This document shows, piece after piece, positions 54,176 to 62,624 of a stretch of 64,000 nucleotides of DNA (position 1 is the stretch's first letter; the number at the start of each line of letters is the position of its first letter). The position numbers and the translations under genes are program-made. The notes beneath the pieces were generated by a model. The model searched no databases, was not told the origin of the DNA, and was given only the letters and a program-made list of their open reading frames with translations. This DNA is from Ihuprevotella massiliensis (GTDB lineage: Bacteria > Bacteroidota > Bacteroidia > Bacteroidales > Bacteroidaceae): NCBI GenBank assembly GCA_900095835.1, contig LT608321.1, forward strand, positions 538,373 through 602,372. Reading direction: 5' to 3'.

Positions 54176-54897
54176 TATCTGTCTGCATAGCCACTTACAA
54201 TGGTGCTTCAACCCTCCACGCACAACTAGCTTCCATTCTTCCCCAACTATCAGAAGACGATGAAGTCATTGTGTCGGACGATGGTTCGACAGACAACACA
54301 AAACAAGTAGTAGAATCCTTTCAAAGTCCACTTATTCGTTGGGTCAAAGGTCCCTGCAATGGCTCACTCATCAGCAATTTTGAGCATGCATTACAAGTGG
54401 CAAAAGGAGATTACATCTTCCTTTCAGACCAAGACGATGTGTGGATGCCCAATAAGGTGGAAGAAATGATGATCCCCATTCGCAACGGTTACGACTGCGT
54501 CATCAGCGACTGTCATGTCACGGACCAATCATTGAATGTGGTGCATCCCTCCTTCTTTGAACTCACAGGAATGAAGTCCGGAAAGTGGTACAATCTCTTG
54601 TTGCACAACTACTACCTAGGTTGTTGCATGTTGTTTACCCGAAGAGTCGTTGAAAAAGCCCTCCCCTTCCCCAAGCAATTACCGATGCACGACATTTGGA
54701 TTGGCAATGTGGCTGCTTTCTTCTTCAATACTTATTTCCTCCACCAACCCCTCATTCTCTTCCGTCGCCACGGCAACAATGCATCGTGCACAGCCCAAAA
54801 GAGTCCCTACACTCTAAAAGAAAAAGTCCTTTTCCGCCTGCGCATTCTGCTTCCTCTCTTCAAACGCATCCTCTCTTCAAAACTTCTAACTCGATAA
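54172..54897 (+). CDS. GT2 glycosyltransferase
   Basis: 241 residues. Classic GT2 start: ISVCIATYNGASTLHAQLASILPQ, DEVIVSDDGSTDNTKQVV, GDYIFLSDQDDVWMPNKVE; the acidic SDQDD site is at about 83-87. A C-terminal LILFRRHGNNASC is also family-like. Translationally coupled to the preceding gene through ATGA. Confidence 0.92.
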   Translation: MISVCIATYNGASTLHAQLASILPQLSEDDEVIVSDDGSTDNTKQVVESFQSPLIRWVKGPCNGSLISNFEHALQVAKGDYIFLSDQDDVWMPNKVEEMMIPIRNGYDCVISDCHVTDQSLNVVHPSFFELTGMKSGKWYNLLLHNYYLGCCMLFTRRVVEKALPFPKQLPMHDIWIGNVAAFFFNTYFLHQPLILFRRHGNNASCTAQKSPYTLKEKVLFRLRILLPLFKRILSSKLLTR

Positions 54898-54906
54898 TTC
54901 TGAGCT

Positions 54907-55677
54907 ATGACCATCTCTATCATCACCGCTACCTACAACAGTGCTGCAACGATTGCTGATACCCTGCAATCGGTGCTGCAACAAACGTATCAAGACTTTG
55001 AGGTTATCGTGGTGGATGGAGTGTCTTCAGACAATACCCTTGAAATCATTCGTTCATTTGAACCTGCTTTTCAAGGAAAACTGCGCATCGTGTCCGAACC
55101 TGACCAAGGGCTTTATGATGCAATGAACAAAGGGCTGCACTTGGCAATAGGTCAAGTGGTGGGTATTCTCAATAGTGACGATTTCTTCAGCACTCCTCAT
55201 AGTCTCGAGTACATAGCTCAAGCCTTTGCAGATCCGACTATCAATGCTTGTTATGGCAATCTCTACTTTGTTCAGCCTCATGCGTTAGATGTCCCAGTAC
55301 GTCACTACACAGCAGGACACTTCCGTCCCTGGATGATGCGATTGGGCTATGCTCCTCCGCATCCTACCTTCTACTGCCGCAAGGAAGTCTACGAGCAACA
55401 CCCACTCTTTGACCTCAACATGAAAATTGCTGCCGACTTTGAGTTAATGCTTCGTCTCATCTATGTGCAACGACTCACCACTGTTCACATTCCACACAAT
55501 CTTGTCACCATGCGCATGGGCGGTGTCTCCACCGCTGGCTGGAGAAGTTATCTACAAGGACTCAAAGACCGCTTGCGAGCACTGAAGAAGAACAAAGTGT
55601 ATTCCAACTTCTTCTTCCTTTCACTCCCCTACTGCTATAAGGCATGTCAGATGATAACGAGTCATTTCAAACGATAA
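54907..55677 (+). CDS. GT2 glycosyltransferase, last EPS gene
   Basis: 256 residues. Motifs ISIITATYNSAATIADTLQSVLQQ, FEVIVVDGVSSDNTLEII, SEPDQGLYDAMNKGLHLA and GILNSDDFF (about 86-94) match the WcaA-like GT2 group. Followed by a strong terminator, so this ends the operon. Confidence 0.92.
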   Translation: MTISIITATYNSAATIADTLQSVLQQTYQDFEVIVVDGVSSDNTLEIIRSFEPAFQGKLRIVSEPDQGLYDAMNKGLHLAIGQVVGILNSDDFFSTPHSLEYIAQAFADPTINACYGNLYFVQPHALDVPVRHYTAGHFRPWMMRLGYAPPHPTFYCRKEVYEQHPLFDLNMKIAADFELMLRLIYVQRLTTVHIPHNLVTMRMGGVSTAGWRSYLQGLKDRLRALKKNKVYSNFFFLSLPYCYKACQMITSHFKR

Positions 55678-55685
55678 ATACAGCA

Positions 55686-55735
55686 AATCCCCCAAAAAGA
55701 CAACTGTTTACAAGTTCTCTTTTGGGGGATTTTTC
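55686..55735 (+). terminator. Terminator of the EPS operon
   Basis: Perfect 12-bp stem AATCCCCCAAAA (55686-55697)/TTTTGGGGGATT (55720-55731) with TTTCC after. Confidence 0.9.
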
Positions 55736-55783
55736 CTTTCTTCGGAAGTTCCAAACTGCATGTCCTAAGGTGGGCAACAAAAT

Positions 55784-55895
55784 GTCGGAGAAAATCATAA
55801 AAACGTCCGAGTTTTTTTAGAAAAACTCCGACATTTTCTCACAAACTTCCCACGTTTTTTGTAATAACTCCCACATTTATCTTTTCAGCTCCGAA
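55784..55895 (+). repeat. 21-bp phased heptamer array 4 (six units)
   Basis: Cores at 55784 (GTCGGAG), 55805 (GTCCGAG), 55826 (CTCCGAC), 55847 (TTCCCAC), 55868 (CTCCCAC) and 55889 (CTCCGAA), each exactly 21 bp apart in mixed orientation. The outer GTCGGAG/CTCCGAC pair is part of a 12-bp inverted repeat (55779-55790/55826-55837). The array lies between the EPS operon and the converging cas3. The remaining gap up to 56112 shows no gene and no CRISPR repeats. Confidence 0.8.
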
Positions 55896-56112
55896 ACAAA
55901 GAATTTCAAATGCCTAGAGACACCTTTTCTTTTATGTCTCCTTATCATTTCTCTCATCGTTTATATCGAAGCGTCCTAGTACCTTCATCTGGTTAGTCTC
56001 ATCTATCTATCCAACATGGATAGTCTATTAAGCACCGCTATTTCGTTAACAATCAAAAAAGAAAGAGATGTCTATGCTTCAGCCGGAGAGATAAAATCGG
56101 GATGCAACAAAG

Positions 56113-58455
56113 TTAGCCAATGAGCGTAGACTCTGCAAAAGGATTGTCCCAGCGAACTCCCAGTGCAGCATCGTAACCATCTGGATGTAGGAAATTAAGT
56201 TCTTGCAAGGATTCTGAATCAAGCGTAATCCTTTCTATCCAACCAGCATCGCATAAGGTCACAAACTGACGAGGACCGACTGCTATGCGAAAAGGTTGCA
56301 AACCGCGCAACAAACGACGAGAAGGATAGATCTTATGATGGCGCAAACTTTCGATGAGAGACACCAAACTATCATCTTTTAGCACCACGTCTATCTTGTT
56401 TTGTTTTTCTATGATTTTGAATTCTTGTCCAGCAGTTTCAAAGTCAAAATGCCAATCTTCAGCACGATCTTTCCTCCAAAGTCGTGAAGCTATTCTAGGT
56501 TCGTCAAAAGATTTGATACGTTTGAAATAGAGCTCATAATATTTCTGGATATAGTCTAAACGACTTTCGCTATAATCAGCTCCTTCGGCAAGTAGAAGTT
56601 CTTGAGTTGCATAAACAGCCTCCCGACAATCGCCTTGAGGTTGCCCCCCATCTACGAGATCTACAACAAACACTTCCCCTTGTTTTGCACGTTTGCCCTC
56701 ACGATTGCATCTACCGCCAGCTTGAATGATACCATCGAGTCCAGTTTTCGCACGAAACACCACTGGAAAATCTAGGTCCACTCCTGCTTCTATAAGCTGA
56801 GTGCTCACTACGAGTGTTGGAACGTTGCCTGCCATACGCTCACGAATAGCAGTTATCGCCGTCTTCAGATGCTCTGAACACATGTTTCTCGAGAGATGAA
56901 CCAGATGCTCTGCTTTTGCTCCTTGCTGCAAAAGTTCTTGATACAGCATCGCAGCCTCTTTACGCGTATTTACAATGCATAATCCAGATTCATACTGTAA
57001 CAAACGCTCTGCAAGCTGCACATAGGTCAGCGAAATCGGTTGAAGATGATACCGCACACGCTCAAAAGGTGCCATCATATCTGCGGTAATCTCTACGATA
57101 GGAGACAATCGATGTCTCAGTGCATAAAAGTCGCTCACCTGTTTGAAAGGACTATTGTGGTCGCGGTCGAAAGAAGGTAATGTGGCAGAACAGAACAAAC
57201 ACTGACAATGATAGATTTCGTGAAGATTGTCGAGCCCATGTAACACGGGATTAAGTAAAGCGTTGGGAAATTGCTGCACTTCGTCAAAGACAACCACCGA
57301 ACGAGCCACATTGTGCATCTTGCGCGAAGCGGAAACTTTGTGCGAAAAAGCACTCTCAAAGAAACGCACGTTAGTGGTTACAATGATAGGGGCATCCCAA
57401 TTCTCACAAATGAGCCGATAAGGACTATACGACTCGGTCTCAGTGGCAGCTCCAACAGTTGCGTGTTGTGAATCTCCTTGCGCCTGACCTTTAGGCGATA
57501 ATACGCTTTCTTCAAATTCAGAATGATGCTCCAAGACGTTATGCTCACCAAAGATTTGCTTGAACACCTGAGCAGTTTGCGTGATGATAGACGTGTAAGG
57601 AATGACATAAATGATACGCCGCATCCCTAGATGCAAAGCTGTTTCCAATGCCCATGCCATTGAAGAGAGTGTTTTTCCTCCTCCCGTGGGTAGAAACAAA
57701 GAATAGTAGCCCAATTCACATTGACTACCATGTTGGCGACATGTGGCAAGAAACTGAGCACGTGTGGCATTCACTGGACTGTCGGCTTTGAACTTTGCCG
57801 TGAATGCAGATAATCTCTGATGCAGAACATACAGACTATCATATCCAGAAGTAGTGTTTTTGCGTAGCTCCTGACGCACTCCATCCATAAATTCCTCAGT
57901 ATCGAGAAAATCGGCATCAATCAGACAAGAAAAACACAAACGCACCATAGCTTGTGCATTCTCACTGCTCGTCTTTTCTTGCAGATATTGTTCCACAGTT
58001 TGCCCATGTTGATGAAGAAACGTCATCAACCTGCCAAAGCCTATTTTGTAGTCTTCTACACAGTGTCTGGTTCTTTCGCCTGTTTCGGAGCTATGAAGTT
58101 TATCCTCTAATTCATCATAATCATATAACCCTCTATGATGCCCACTAATCACATAAGCAAGGACGCTGAATATGGCAGGAAAAGTTTGTGTGAGCTGCTC
58201 ATAGCTTGCATACGACGCACCAACCATGCTATGAGGTGCTTTGGGAGCTAGCGTCTTTTCGATGGCAACCTTACGAAGATAGGTTTGAAACTCTGGCTGC
58301 GCCTTGCCTAAATCATGCAACCACCCCAATAATTCACCCAGAGGTGCAAGGGTTGGATGCCCAACTTCAGTGAGAAACTGTGCACAACGTCTAGCTACGC
58401 CCTCAGCATGATCATTTAAACTCTGAATGCGTCCATCAGAAGCCACGTGAGCCAT
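56113..58455 (-). CDS. cas3: CRISPR-associated helicase/nuclease Cas3, solitary
   Basis: 780 residues from the ATG at 58455. N-terminal HD nuclease with all expected residues: His16 (NDHAEGVARR), His47-Asp48 (WLHDLGK), His75 (APHSM), His106-107 (SGHHRG) and Asp180 (LIDADFLDTE). C-terminal helicase with Walker A LPTGGGKT (about 255-262), FDEVQQFP (DEVQ box), FCSATLP, and QAGGRCNREGKR (motif VI). The pattern is closest to type I-C-like Cas3. The longer frame to 58602 includes a terminator-like hairpin, so the later start is preferred. No other cas gene or array is within the window. Confidence 0.9.
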   Translation of the reverse strand: MAHVASDGRIQSLNDHAEGVARRCAQFLTEVGHPTLAPLGELLGWLHDLGKAQPEFQTYLRKVAIEKTLAPKAPHSMVGASYASYEQLTQTFPAIFSVLAYVISGHHRGLYDYDELEDKLHSSETGERTRHCVEDYKIGFGRLMTFLHQHGQTVEQYLQEKTSSENAQAMVRLCFSCLIDADFLDTEEFMDGVRQELRKNTTSGYDSLYVLHQRLSAFTAKFKADSPVNATRAQFLATCRQHGSQCELGYYSLFLPTGGGKTLSSMAWALETALHLGMRRIIYVIPYTSIITQTAQVFKQIFGEHNVLEHHSEFEESVLSPKGQAQGDSQHATVGAATETESYSPYRLICENWDAPIIVTTNVRFFESAFSHKVSASRKMHNVARSVVVFDEVQQFPNALLNPVLHGLDNLHEIYHCQCLFCSATLPSFDRDHNSPFKQVSDFYALRHRLSPIVEITADMMAPFERVRYHLQPISLTYVQLAERLLQYESGLCIVNTRKEAAMLYQELLQQGAKAEHLVHLSRNMCSEHLKTAITAIRERMAGNVPTLVVSTQLIEAGVDLDFPVVFRAKTGLDGIIQAGGRCNREGKRAKQGEVFVVDLVDGGQPQGDCREAVYATQELLLAEGADYSESRLDYIQKYYELYFKRIKSFDEPRIASRLWRKDRAEDWHFDFETAGQEFKIIEKQNKIDVVLKDDSLVSLIESLRHHKIYPSRRLLRGLQPFRIAVGPRQFVTLCDAGWIERITLDSESLQELNFLHPDGYDAALGVRWDNPFAESTLIG

Positions 58456-58508
58456 GAGAGATGGGTTGTGAAGAAGTTGGGAAGCCATAAGATTGTCAGT
58501 TAAAATGA

Positions 58509-58543
58509 CGTTCCCCTCCTCTTGCATAGAGAGGAAGGGAACG
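58509..58543 (-). terminator. Hairpin between PBP1A and cas3
   Basis: A 14-bp stem with one mismatch: 58509-58522 with 58530-58543. On the minus strand TCATTTT follows. It lies after the PBP1A stop and before the preferred cas3 start, so it may end the PBP1A transcript. Confidence 0.5.
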
Positions 58544-58622
58544 ATAAGTAAAGCATAAATCGAGACCTTATCAGTGTCAGCAGAATTTGACTGATGAAAC
58601 ATATTGAAAAGGTCAGTTACAA

Positions 58623-61247
58623 TTAGTTGAAAAGATCATCGCTACTAACTTTCTTCGGCTTCTTTTCACCAGAAGTTTGAGTGCGCTCGGTCTTTTGCGT
58701 TGCAGCATTATTCTTATTAGCCCCTGTCTTTGACCCCTGTTCCTTAACGGGTTGTGGACCACTCGGGGTACTATTGACAGGTTCTTTGGCAGCTGGAGAC
58801 TCGTGAGGTGGAGCCACTGGAGGAGTATTATCACCGTGTTCTTCGCGAGGTGCCTCTCCGATACCTTCTGATAAATCAACAGAACTACTGTCGTGGCTTG
58901 TCGTATCAGCACTTTGATAAACAAAGCGTCCTTCTAAGTCAGCGGGATTCACTCCTTCGGGGATGCGATAACGCGCTAAGTATTTGGGAGCAAGTGACGC
59001 ATCAGACAACACTTTCTTCATGAAAAGACCAAAGATGGGGAGTGCTGTCTTAGAACCTTGTCCCAGGGCTCCAGAACGGAAGTGGATTTGGCGGTATTCT
59101 CCTCCTACCCATGCACCACCTACGAGGTTAGGGGTCACGCCCACAAACCAGGCATCGGCATGAGAATTGGAAGTACCAGTCTTTCCACCTGCATCGATGC
59201 GCTTGTTCCACACCCATTGCCCGATGTAGTTTTGACTAGCCAAGGCTTGAGACGTTCCACCAGCATCTGTCATACCTGCTCCAAGAAGCGTCTGCATGTA
59301 GAAGGCTTCTTTGTCAGAGAGCACAGTGCGCGCTTCCTTATGTGCCTCATACACAACTTTACCTTCGCGGTCTACAATGCGAGTAATCATGGTTGGCTTC
59401 ACATACTCACCATAATTGGCAACACTTGCATAGGCGCCTACCAATTCCATGAGATGAACATCGCTAGCACCAAGGGGCAATGAGGGAGCATCATTGAGTT
59501 TGCTCTTGATTCCCATGTCTTGTGCCGTCTTGATCACATTGGAAATCCCCACTTCTTGACCAAGTTTTACCGCAATAGTATTGATACTCTGCGCAAAAGC
59601 TGCTCTAAGAGGAATGTTAGCTCCAGAGAATCTACCATTTGCATTGTGGGGACGCCACACACTAGGCTTACCCTTCTCATCAACAACATTCATTTGGATG
59701 TAATCATCCTTGAGACGTGCATCAGAAGGCAGCCATCCTTGTTTCATCGCCGTGGCATAAACAAAGAGCTTGAAGGTCGAACCAGGCTGGTGGGTAGCTC
59801 TTACGTTGTCGTGCTGCCAAGTGTTGAAATCGACATCACCGACATAAGCTTTCACCTCGCCTGTTTGAGGTTCCATTGCCACAAAACCCGCGTGCATGAA
59901 ATGCAACATATAGCGCAAAGAGTCTACGGAGGTCATTTCGCGCTCAACCTTTAGGTTTTGCCCTGCATAACTGAAGAGCTTCACTTTGTGTGGAGTGTTG
60001 AGAATCTCCATCACCTTTTGAGGATCATCAGGATAACGAGCACTGAGCATTTTGTAAGCATCAGTTTGCTTGAGCTTTTCTTGCAAAAAACCAGGAATAG
60101 GCTGATTCTTTTCATTCACCCAAGGGTCTTGCTTGCCCCAGTGCGCATCAAAATTTCGTTGCACCACTTTCATTTGCTCGAACATAGCTTGCTCCGCATA
60201 CTTCTGCATACGGCTGTCGACGGTGGTGTATATTTTCAAGCCATCCTTATAAGGGTCTAACCCCAAATCAAGGTTTTTAATTTCATCGGCTACAGCCTGA
60301 CGGAAATAAAGTGCTTGACCATCATAAGCTGTTTCGACACTGAAATTGAGCTCAATGGGCTTTTCTTTCAATTCACTTAATTCTGCAGCCGACAATTTTC
60401 CATGCTTATACATATTGTCAAGCACAACATTGCGTCGGGAAAGTGAGTTTTTGGGGTTGGTCTTGGGATTATAGGCAGATGTGGCCTTGAGCAATCCCAC
60501 AAGGACTGCCGACTGTTCTGTCTTCAACTCAGCAGGCGTGGTGTTGAAATAGGTCTTTGCAGCCGTCTTAATACCATACGCGTTAGAACCAAAGTCTACT
60601 GTATTGGCATACATCGTGAGAATTTCTTGCTTACTGCAGAACCATTCCAACTCTGTTGCGATAATCATCTCTTTGCTCTTCATAATGAGCATCTTGACGC
60701 CAGGAATGTAACCTAATAGTCCAGTAGAATACTCCGTACGAACGCGGAACATATTCTTTACCAACTGCTGCGTAATCGTGGAAGCACCACGTGCATGTCC
60801 AGTCGCTGCATCCTTGACGGCGGCACCAAGTCCCATAAAGTCTACGCCATGGTGACTATAGAAACGCTCGTCTTCTGTGGATATCAGTGCATCAAAGAAG
60901 TTAGGTGCAATAGAATCGTAGGCAACAGGCGTACGGTTTTCGCTGAAGAATTTCCCCAGCAACTTACCATCTGCACTGTATATTTCAGAAGCAGCCGCTG
61001 TTTTGGGATTCATAATGGTGTCGAGCGAAGGCGACTTACCAAAGAGCCAAAACAAATTGAATTGCACTGCAAAGCAATAGAAGATAATAAAGACGATGAA
61101 AGAGGAGAATCCTACTCCGATTTTTTTCCACCAAGGTGCATTCTTATAGAGCGAACGATACCAACGTCCGAACTGCGTGCACTTCTTCCCCACCCAAATG
61201 AAAGGAGAGAAGATGCGCTGAAAGATATTTCGTGGTTTTGAGTCCAT
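58623..61247 (-). CDS. Bifunctional peptidoglycan synthase PBP1A
   Basis: 874 residues. Membrane helix (about 45-67). GT51 transglycosylase with TEDERFYSHHG (Glu125 expected catalytic) and GASTITQQLVKN (about 154-163). Transpeptidase with S489TFK492 (active Ser489), S553IN555 and K688TG690. The C-terminal ~110 residues are a Pro/Ser/Lys-rich low-complexity tail ending KKVSSDDLFN. It polymerises and cross-links peptidoglycan; mrcA/ponA-like, but no symbol is forced. Own promoter upstream. Confidence 0.96.
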   Translation of the reverse strand: MDSKPRNIFQRIFSPFIWVGKKCTQFGRWYRSLYKNAPWWKKIGVGFSSFIVFIIFYCFAVQFNLFWLFGKSPSLDTIMNPKTAAASEIYSADGKLLGKFFSENRTPVAYDSIAPNFFDALISTEDERFYSHHGVDFMGLGAAVKDAATGHARGASTITQQLVKNMFRVRTEYSTGLLGYIPGVKMLIMKSKEMIIATELEWFCSKQEILTMYANTVDFGSNAYGIKTAAKTYFNTTPAELKTEQSAVLVGLLKATSAYNPKTNPKNSLSRRNVVLDNMYKHGKLSAAELSELKEKPIELNFSVETAYDGQALYFRQAVADEIKNLDLGLDPYKDGLKIYTTVDSRMQKYAEQAMFEQMKVVQRNFDAHWGKQDPWVNEKNQPIPGFLQEKLKQTDAYKMLSARYPDDPQKVMEILNTPHKVKLFSYAGQNLKVEREMTSVDSLRYMLHFMHAGFVAMEPQTGEVKAYVGDVDFNTWQHDNVRATHQPGSTFKLFVYATAMKQGWLPSDARLKDDYIQMNVVDEKGKPSVWRPHNANGRFSGANIPLRAAFAQSINTIAVKLGQEVGISNVIKTAQDMGIKSKLNDAPSLPLGASDVHLMELVGAYASVANYGEYVKPTMITRIVDREGKVVYEAHKEARTVLSDKEAFYMQTLLGAGMTDAGGTSQALASQNYIGQWVWNKRIDAGGKTGTSNSHADAWFVGVTPNLVGGAWVGGEYRQIHFRSGALGQGSKTALPIFGLFMKKVLSDASLAPKYLARYRIPEGVNPADLEGRFVYQSADTTSHDSSSVDLSEGIGEAPREEHGDNTPPVAPPHESPAAKEPVNSTPSGPQPVKEQGSKTGANKNNAATQKTERTQTSGEKKPKKVSSDDLFN

Positions 61248-61279
61248 GTTAATTTGTAAAAGGTACTACTTAGACACAG

Positions 61280-61310
61280 CAAAATTACACCAAAGCTCAC
61301 GACAAACAAA
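61280..61310 (-). promoter_or_regulatory. Promoter of the PBP1A gene
   Basis: Minus-strand TTTG (61310-61307), 19-bp spacer, TAATTTTG (61287-61280): both boxes match; the ATG at 61247 follows 32 nt later. Confidence 0.65.
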
Positions 61311-61464
61311 GGAGAAACGTTTTTTTTTGCTGCTTAAGGAAGGATTTTCCAAATAGAATGTGGAAAACAAGGCTTGAAAGTGAAAAAAATAACACTCGCG
61401 AATTTCACACAAAGGGCGAGGCACGAGCAGTGAATAAGGTACGTTTAATCGATATGTGTGAAAC

Positions 61465-61875
61465 CTAAAAAGGCCACCACCAGCGTTTTGGCTTGGGAAT
61501 AGTACCTTGTGCAATAAGTTGTTGCTCCAAAGTTTTTCCATTGTTGATTAGGGCATAAATGGTGCTCCACGATGGCAATCCACCAATGTTGCGGTCGTCT
61601 ATGAAGAGATCAGCTCGAATCTTGCGCGAGAAGTCGCTATTTGTACCATCTTCTTCCTCAAAGTCACGATTGACTGCAAAAAAAGTGACCCCGCGCTTGC
61701 GACAATACTCCACTGCATCACGAAGCAACTCTCCTTCTCGCACTGTCCACAGGATGAGTTCATGTCCATCGGCTATCAGCTGTCGCAATGTTGCTGTAGC
61801 AAAGGGGATTTCCTTTCCTATTTCAGGATAACGATGCTCCACAATAGTACCATCAAAGTCTACGGCTATAACCAT
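61465..61875 (-). CDS. Small HAD-superfamily hydrolase (BT0820-like)
   Basis: 136 residues. HAD motif I DFDGT at residues 6-10, motif II as LILWTVREG (about 40-48), and the acidic DLFIDDRNIGG (about 89-99) as motif IV. Lacks a cap domain, so small for the superfamily. It resembles the BT0820 group of Bacteroides. Probably a phosphatase of unknown substrate. Ends with the odd tail KRWWWPF. Confidence 0.85.
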   Translation of the reverse strand: MVIAVDFDGTIVEHRYPEIGKEIPFATATLRQLIADGHELILWTVREGELLRDAVEYCRKRGVTFFAVNRDFEEEDGTNSDFSRKIRADLFIDDRNIGGLPSWSTIYALINNGKTLEQQLIAQGTIPKPKRWWWPF

Positions 61876-61965
61876 GTAAATAATAAGAATATTAAGGTGA
61901 AGAGTCCATGCCTAAAGGATGCCTATACTGAATTTGAGCAAAAAGACACAGAGGGATGAAAAGTC

Positions 61966-62553
61966 TTACATCACTTGTCTACCTGAGCGCAATAAATCTT
62001 GAGTGCTTCGCTTGACTCCTTCCACTACAGGTAGTGAAAACTTTGGTGTCTTGCACTTTGCTTTGCGCTTGTCGACTAAACGCATCGTTGGGGCAAAGGA
62101 AAAGAATCCCCCAAAACCATCATCTATCACTTCATAGATGCCTAGTTCTGCTGTGAATTGCTGTTGCGGCCATACGATGCGGCCAACATCATTGCAGCTC
62201 ACACGATAGTGTTGCCAAACAAGGGCATAATATACTCCACGAGCTGTACGCACTTGCTGTTGCGTTCTCTCAGTTGACAAAAGAGTAACGCGTAAATCTT
62301 TGGGAAATTGTATCTTGCGGGGAGTTTGTTCTACGGATTCAAAAGGCAGATTTGAATAAAGCACTACACTCACCACACAGCTATCTCCAATCACGAGGGA
62401 ATCACGATTTGCAGAAATCTCAGCAAAAAAGTCTGCTTTAAGCTCTGAAGACCTATTTTGTGCGTAACTTCTCATGCCACTCATAGAGCAACACAAAAGA
62501 AACATCAGAAATAGTTTCAAGGGGAGAAGAAATAATCGTTCTCCGCGCAACAT
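61966..62553 (-). CDS. Short exported protein, possibly BatD-like N-terminal domain
   Basis: 195 residues from the ATG at 62553, giving a signal peptide that ends RSYAQ; other in-frame starts lie at 62574 and 62601. The body (FFAEISANRDSLVIGDSCVVSVVLYSNLPFESVE, RTARGVYYALVWQHYRVSCNDVGRIVWPQQQFTAE) reads like one beta-sandwich of the kind found in BatD oxygen-tolerance proteins, but it is much shorter (BatD ~600). It may be a truncated or solitary domain. Function not assigned. Gap to nadE is small, so they may be co-transcribed. Confidence 0.6.
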   Translation of the reverse strand: MLRGERLFLLPLKLFLMFLLCCSMSGMRSYAQNRSSELKADFFAEISANRDSLVIGDSCVVSVVLYSNLPFESVEQTPRKIQFPKDLRVTLLSTERTQQQVRTARGVYYALVWQHYRVSCNDVGRIVWPQQQFTAELGIYEVIDDGFGGFFSFAPTMRLVDKRKAKCKTPKFSLPVVEGVKRSTQDLLRSGRQVM

Positions 62554-62624
62554 TGTTTGGGGAAACTTGGGCATACGGTCCTTGTACTTAACACAAAACA
62601 TTGACGGCAGTGCAAGCCTATTAC

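Noticed and set aside
55678-56112. Possible CRISPR array next to cas3
   Set aside because: The repeated element has a 7-nt core every 21 bp in mixed orientation with short spacers; CRISPR repeats are longer, direct and separated by unique spacers of about 30 bp or more.
58456-58602. Longer N-terminus for cas3 starting at 58602
   Set aside because: The extension encodes no HD-domain residues and contains a strong hairpin better explained as the PBP1A transcript end; the shorter start puts the first HD histidine at the usual place.
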